Origin: Globisporangium splendens | Taxonomy: Eukaryota > Oomycota > Peronosporomycetes > Pythiales > Pythiaceae | Direction: 5' to 3' | DNA length: 64,000 nt | NCBI GenBank assembly: GCA_006386115.1 | Contig: VFIW01000076.1 | Location: forward strand, 363,726 to 427,725 | Shown here: positions 60,349 through 64,000 of the stretch, piece after piece | How the letters are laid out: every line of letters starts with the position of its first letter | How positions within the stretch are numbered: the first letter of the stretch is position 1 | Translations under genes and position numbers: made by a program | The notes under the pieces: generated by a model | The model's input: the letters and a program-made list of their open reading frames with translations, nothing else | Told to the model about the DNA's origin: nothing | Databases searched by the model: none

Positions 60349-60745
60349 TTCCTACTTGGGAAAACTGCACAGGTGATGAGACCAACGTGTCTCTGCCACC
60401 TAAAGTGAGTGGCTGTAGCCAATCACTTTGCAGGGAATTTTCCACGGGACTTCAAGTTCAAGCTTCTCGAAGATCTCGTGGGTTCAACCTCAGTGTACCC
60501 AAGGTTTTATATATCATATTCATAGGTTTTATTGTGTATGTTTAGGTTTTAGTTGTAAAACGTGTCGGATCCCTTGGGGTTCATTTACAAGTAGCGACAG
60601 GAACCACAACCTTTTCAATTCAGTTGCAATTTTACCACCAAGCCCTCAAGTCTTCCTTCCTCCCTCCAAGTCGGGAGACGCTTCCTCTGGCACAAGCGTG
60701 TGTGCCGTGTTTTGGGGACTGTTTGGAACAGCGCCCCATTACACC

Positions 60746-60761
60746 TGGTAGCACTTCGAGC
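60746..60761 (+). other. Primer binding site of the Gypsy element
   Basis: TGGTAGCACTTCGAGC lies two bases after the LTR. TGG at its start would pair with the CCA end of a tRNA. The tRNA is not identified. Confidence 0.6.
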
Positions 60762-60847
60762 GGTCCTTCCAGCGACCAAGCCAAGAAAGGTTTGACGAAG
60801 CGGCTTTGAGCACTTCGCGCATTCCTGTCCAAGACCTACTTCCGTCT

Positions 60848-61903
60848 ATGTCTGAGAACATGGAAGGAGTAGATGTGCCACTCGGTCCAGCAGTACCGGA
60901 AACTGTCGAGTTGACGAATGAGTATTTTCCTCATTTGTCTTCTTATGAGTGGTCGGCGCTGGAGCGGATGCGAAACGTCATCGGGGAGGCTACTGTAATC
61001 AGCCTGCTACGACCGGCGTCTCCTGAAGACCAGAAGAACGCCGCGGTCAGTTTCATGCACCACGAGATTATTGAATCTCGAAAGCAGGTCGCAACCCCTG
61101 TTTCGTCCTTCAGGACGGTGCCGCTGAAGCTGGATGTCTCTCCGTATCGTGGCGGAGAGAACGAGCCTCTTTCGAGATGGTTCGTCGAGTTGGATGCAGC
61201 CATCACTGCAAGACAACTTCGTGACCCAATGCAGCGAGTGTTGTTCGCGATGTCCAACCTTGCGGGTCGTGCAAAGAGCTGGGCTTATGGGAAGCGTTTG
61301 TCGGATCCAAACTGCTTCTACAGCTACGAAGACTTCAAGGCAGAGCTCAAGGCAGCGTTTGAACCACCGCAGAGTGAGTTCCGTGCGCGTGCCGAGTTCC
61401 TCAAGCTTCGCCAAGGCCGTTTCGATCTGCATTCGTATGCACAACGAGCGCGCTTCCTGGTCTCAAGCATCGTGGACGAGCCGATTGACGTTCCAACGCA
61501 AGTCGTGACGTTCATGACTGGTCTGAACGACGGGCCAATCCGGAACCAATTGTTCCGTGAGTATCCCAAGACGCTGGACGAAGCCATCAGCCGTGCAATG
61601 CAAGAAGAGTTCAGCATCAAGCAAGCCAAGTTCCAAGGGTTTCCGTCAAGGCCACCAAGACAATCGAATGTCGCGCACGATGGTCCAGAACCGATGGACA
61701 TTTCGTACATTTCCACGCCTGGAAATGAACGTCCTCGCAACGATGGAAAATGTTTCCGTTGTGGGAAGTCGGGTCACTTCGCTCGGAACTGCAAAGTGTC
61801 TTTGCCTGACCGGCAAACGACACAGGGTTCGCGCTCGAACAACTACGGTCGCGGACGTGGGTTCGATCGTTCCCAACGTTCAAAAAACGGGAACGACCAG
61901 TAG
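60848..61903 (+). CDS. gag: Gypsy Gag polyprotein
   Basis: The product has 351 residues. A retrotransposon Gag capsid-like domain occupies about 85-270 (SRWFVELDAAI, RAKSWAY, FDLHSYAQRARFLV). A CCHC zinc knuckle lies near residue 303-316 (CFRCGKSGHFARNC), followed by an Arg/Gly-rich end. Gag packages the element RNA into virus-like particles. The frame is open above the ATG at 60848, but that ATG is the first in frame and close to the PBS. The end of the frame contains the A-AAA-AAC slippery site and stops in a TAG inside a hairpin. Confidence 0.9.
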   Translation: MSENMEGVDVPLGPAVPETVELTNEYFPHLSSYEWSALERMRNVIGEATVISLLRPASPEDQKNAAVSFMHHEIIESRKQVATPVSSFRTVPLKLDVSPYRGGENEPLSRWFVELDAAITARQLRDPMQRVLFAMSNLAGRAKSWAYGKRLSDPNCFYSYEDFKAELKAAFEPPQSEFRARAEFLKLRQGRFDLHSYAQRARFLVSSIVDEPIDVPTQVVTFMTGLNDGPIRNQLFREYPKTLDEAISRAMQEEFSIKQAKFQGFPSRPPRQSNVAHDGPEPMDISYISTPGNERPRNDGKCFRCGKSGHFARNCKVSLPDRQTTQGSRSNNYGRGRGFDRSQRSKNGNDQ

Positions 61904-61922
61904 GGGCGGGGCCTCCTACTGG
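61882..61922 (+). promoter_or_regulatory. -1 ribosomal frameshift signal (gag to pol)
   Basis: The heptamer A-AAA-AAC at 61882-61888 is in the right phase of the gag frame (TCA AAA AAC). After an 8-nt spacer comes a hairpin with a perfect 8-bp stem, CCAGTAGG (61897-61904) and CCTACTGG (61915-61922), and a G/C-rich loop. The gag stop lies in the stem. The protease frame is exactly -1. Confidence 0.85.
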
Positions 61923-62700
61923 GCTCGAAAAGAGGACTGTGTTTGTGGATACACAGGACTCTGGCCCCAATGTGCATGATGCACATGCAGTTTCCACGAG
62001 GGAGAACAGTGTCAGTCAAACGTCAAATTTGATCGTTCTCAAAGTTCATGTAGACGGTATTGCAACGCCTCTACGAGCTTTGGTTGACACTGGTGCGTCG
62101 AACAATTTTGTTCGAAATGAAGTGATCGTCAGGCATAAAGTACCAATGCCTGATGCGAATGAAGACAAGACGATGGTTATCCGGTTGGCCAACGGGTCAA
62201 CTGTGAAGATGCCAAAGCGAGTTGTACGCTTGGCAATCAAGTGTGAAGATTTCCGAGGTGAAGACGAGTTCATTTTACTCGACCTCGATGACAAGTTTGA
62301 TCTGATTCTGGGCATACCATGGCTGAAGCGTTTCCAACCTAGCATTGACTGGATGAAGATGAAGATCTCCGTTGACAAGTCACGTGATGTTGACTTGTGC
62401 TGCACAACAACGGACGAAATGGTGTGGGTGTATACATCTGTGGAAGAGATCCCGGATGACCCTCGTGATATTGCGGTGTGCGATGGCCCCCCATGTTCAC
62501 AGGTGGTACCCATCTTGAAGAAGACTACTGGAGGTGGAGCAGTCAGGCGCCAGAAAAAGACTGTCTCCTTTGCCATCGACCCTAAGAGCGAGGCGATGTG
62601 CGTGGAAGAAACGAATGGGAAAAGAGCCGAAGAGCCATCCCGAGAGAAGAAGACCAGTAAGAAGAGTGTCCCGTGTGCCCCTGATCAAGGTACAAGTTAA
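61888..62700 (+). CDS. pol: Gypsy Pol, aspartic protease segment
   Basis: This is the -1 frame reached by the frameshift. 270 codons run to a TAA at 62698. A retropepsin-type active site is visible at about residue 67 (VDTGASNNFV), with a later ILGIPWLKRF motif. The enzyme would cut Gag and Pol. The frame continues without shift into the reverse transcriptase after the TAA, so the stop is probably a mutation of this copy rather than a natural gene end. The last 60 residues are Lys/Glu-rich linker. Confidence 0.85.
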   Translation, partial: RERPVGAGPPTGLEKRTVFVDTQDSGPNVHDAHAVSTRENSVSQTSNLIVLKVHVDGIATPLRALVDTGASNNFVRNEVIVRHKVPMPDANEDKTMVIRLANGSTVKMPKRVVRLAIKCEDFRGEDEFILLDLDDKFDLILGIPWLKRFQPSIDWMKMKISVDKSRDVDLCCTTTDEMVWVYTSVEEIPDDPRDIAVCDGPPCSQVVPILKKTTGGGAVRRQKKTVSFAIDPKSEAMCVEETNGKRAEEPSREKKTSKKSVPCAPDQGTS

Positions 62701-64000
62701 GATTACGAAGGAAGTATCCAAGCACAAGACATTTCAAGCGAGTTTGCGAATATCGCGGTCTACAAAGAAGATGGTGACGTGGATGTAATCCGTCACGTGA
62801 AGATTGAAAATCCTCCAAGCTCAGTCGAAGAGTTGATTTCCTTGCCATGGATGAGCAAGAAGACGCTGAAGCGTAGCCTAGCGAAAGGCGAAATTTCGCA
62901 GGTCTGCATGATCGTCGATGTTGACGATGCAGAAGACATCAACACAGTATCAGCAACGGAGGCTGAAGTGTTCGATGAGAAGACACGGAAGGAAAGGTTC
63001 GAGGAGCAGTCATGGGACGCTCTCAAGAAGAACCCCGTGTATGAACTTGTCAAGGAATATGAGGACATATTCCCAGACAAGGTGCCGGACGAACTGCCAT
63101 TCGATAGAGGCGTTCGTCGCGAGATTGATGTACTTCCTGGCACGAAGTATTGTATCACACGGCAGTGGCCGTTGCCAAGAGAACAAGTCGTTGCGATCGA
63201 CGAGTTCTTTGCGCAACGTGCTAAGGCTGGTCATGTGCGAGAGAGCAAGTCTCCACATTGTAGCCCAACCTTCTGTGTGAAGAAGGCAACTGGTGGTTGG
63301 CGCATTGTTCACGCCTTCAACAAGCTGAACGACGCTACCATTCCAGCCCAGACTCCGGTTCCACGCAAGGATATGATCCTCGATGGAATGGTTGGCAGTA
63401 CTGTCTTCAGTGCTATCGATCTGAAAGATGGGTTCTATCAGATTCGAATGCGCGAAGATGATGTACCACTAACCGCAGTGAGTACCCCGAGTGGTATGCT
63501 GTGGGAATGGTTAGTGATGCCACAGGGTTTGAAGAACGCTCCTGCGACTTTCAATAGGATGGTCACGAATTTACTTCGTCCATTGAGAGGGTTTGCACCG
63601 AGTTACTTTGACGATATATTCGTTCATAGTAAAACCACGGGTGAAAAGTCTGACGTTGATGTTCATCTTGACCACCTCCGTCAAGTCTTTCAGGTCATGC
63701 GAGAGAACAAGCTCTACGCTAACCTGAAGAAGTGCATATTCTTTGCACCAGAGATCCCCGTTCTCGGCTGCTTTGTGGGAAAGCATGGCGTTCGAGTTGA
63801 TCCGGAGAAGGTCAATGCTATTGACGATTGGCCTGTGCCTCAGAATGTCAAACAGCTGAGACAATGGTTGGGTCTGGCCAACTACTTGCACAAGTACACG
63901 CGCAATTACGCAGCGTTGGTGCAACCGCTCACACAGCTCCTGAAGAAGGACATTGAGTGGGAGTGGTCCAGTGACCACCAAATGGCATTTGCCGAAGTCA
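62701..64000 (+). CDS. pol: Gypsy Pol, reverse transcriptase segment, cut by window edge
   Basis: The frame is that of the protease and is open to the end of the window. Reverse-transcriptase motifs appear in order: a GWRIVHAFNKLN stretch, FSAIDLKDGFYQI, MPQGLKNAPATF, the catalytic YFDD at about codon 302 (SYFDDIFVHS), then LYANLKKCIFF and GLANYLHKY of the connection to RNase H. All catalytic Asp residues are present. There is no ATG right after the TAA; without readthrough the segment would not be made. Confidence 0.9.

Larger units (their letters stand above)
60093..60743 (+). repeat. 5' LTR of Ty3/Gypsy element
   Basis: It begins TGTAATGGGC and ends GCCCCATTACA, short inverted ends typical of LTRs. 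The 651-bp unit is followed two bases later by a primer binding site and then gag. The 3' LTR is beyond the window, so the borders rest on the inverted ends and context. Confidence 0.75.
60093..64000 (+). mobile_element. Ty3/Gypsy LTR retrotransposon, 3' part outside window
   Basis: The order 5' LTR, PBS, gag, protease, reverse transcriptase on one strand is diagnostic. It is inserted in a hAT transposase relic. The copy carries an in-frame stop between protease and reverse transcriptase and so is probably not autonomous. RNase H, integrase and the 3' LTR are expected to the right of the window. Confidence 0.92.

Overview
The window looks like nuclear DNA of a plant-pathogenic oomycete (Phytophthora-like Peronosporales). 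I infer this from a cluster of elicitin-like genes, a Crinkler-type protein with an HNH-like domain, short GT-AG introns of about 67-109 bp, and a repeated start-site motif of the form TCATT-YYN-CA-ATTTGC, which matches the known oomycete Inr/FPR core promoter. No ribosomal RNA, tRNA or CRISPR array was recognised. Gene calls rest on reading frames and family motifs only; no database search was possible.

Layout. 0.8-10.2 kb: five intact elicitin-like genes and one frameshifted elicitin relic, all on the minus strand. Each intact gene encodes a signal peptide, a six-cysteine domain, a Ser/Thr/Pro-rich linker and a GPI-type tail. At 10.7 kb is a 5'-truncated copy of a secreted 2OG-oxygenase-like gene whose complete paralogue lies at 50.6 kb. 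12.2-35.3 kb is a gene-dense housekeeping block: an RBMX2-like splicing factor, a TCAB1/WRAP53-like WD40 protein, an ERG3-like sterol C-5 desaturase, a PDZ-TBC RabGAP, a possibly domesticated BED/hAT transposase gene, two tandem C2-domain proteins, a Ser-rich protein of unknown role and an OFD1-like basal-body protein. For the multi-exon genes I resolved intron borders that keep the frame throughout.

35.7-40.1 kb: two tandem genes, each fusing a zinc-type macrodomain to an M-class (SirTM-like) sirtuin. This pairs a predicted protein ADP-ribosyl transferase and its eraser in one chain. Their first 1,037 bp are almost identical and the rest is clearly diverged, which suggests gene conversion. 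40.2-46.0 kb: an unknown gene, a leucine-rich-repeat protein, a long gene-poor stretch and a sixth intact elicitin-like gene. 46.5-55.6 kb: a near-perfect inverted duplication with arms of about 2.87 kb. Each arm carries two head-to-head quinone-oxidoreductase-like genes, and the arms flank the complete secreted 2OG-oxygenase-like gene.

56.1-64.0 kb: a Crinkler-like gene, a coiled-coil repeat protein whose end looks cut off, a hAT transposase relic, and a Ty3/Gypsy retrotransposon inserted in that relic. The retrotransposon runs off the right edge. It has a readable 5' LTR, primer binding site, gag with a zinc knuckle, a textbook -1 frameshift signal, protease and reverse transcriptase, but an in-frame stop separates protease from reverse transcriptase.

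The strongest candidates for unusual biology are the macrodomain-sirtuin fusion pair with its gene-conversion pattern, the large inverted duplication, and the gag-pol frameshift cassette.
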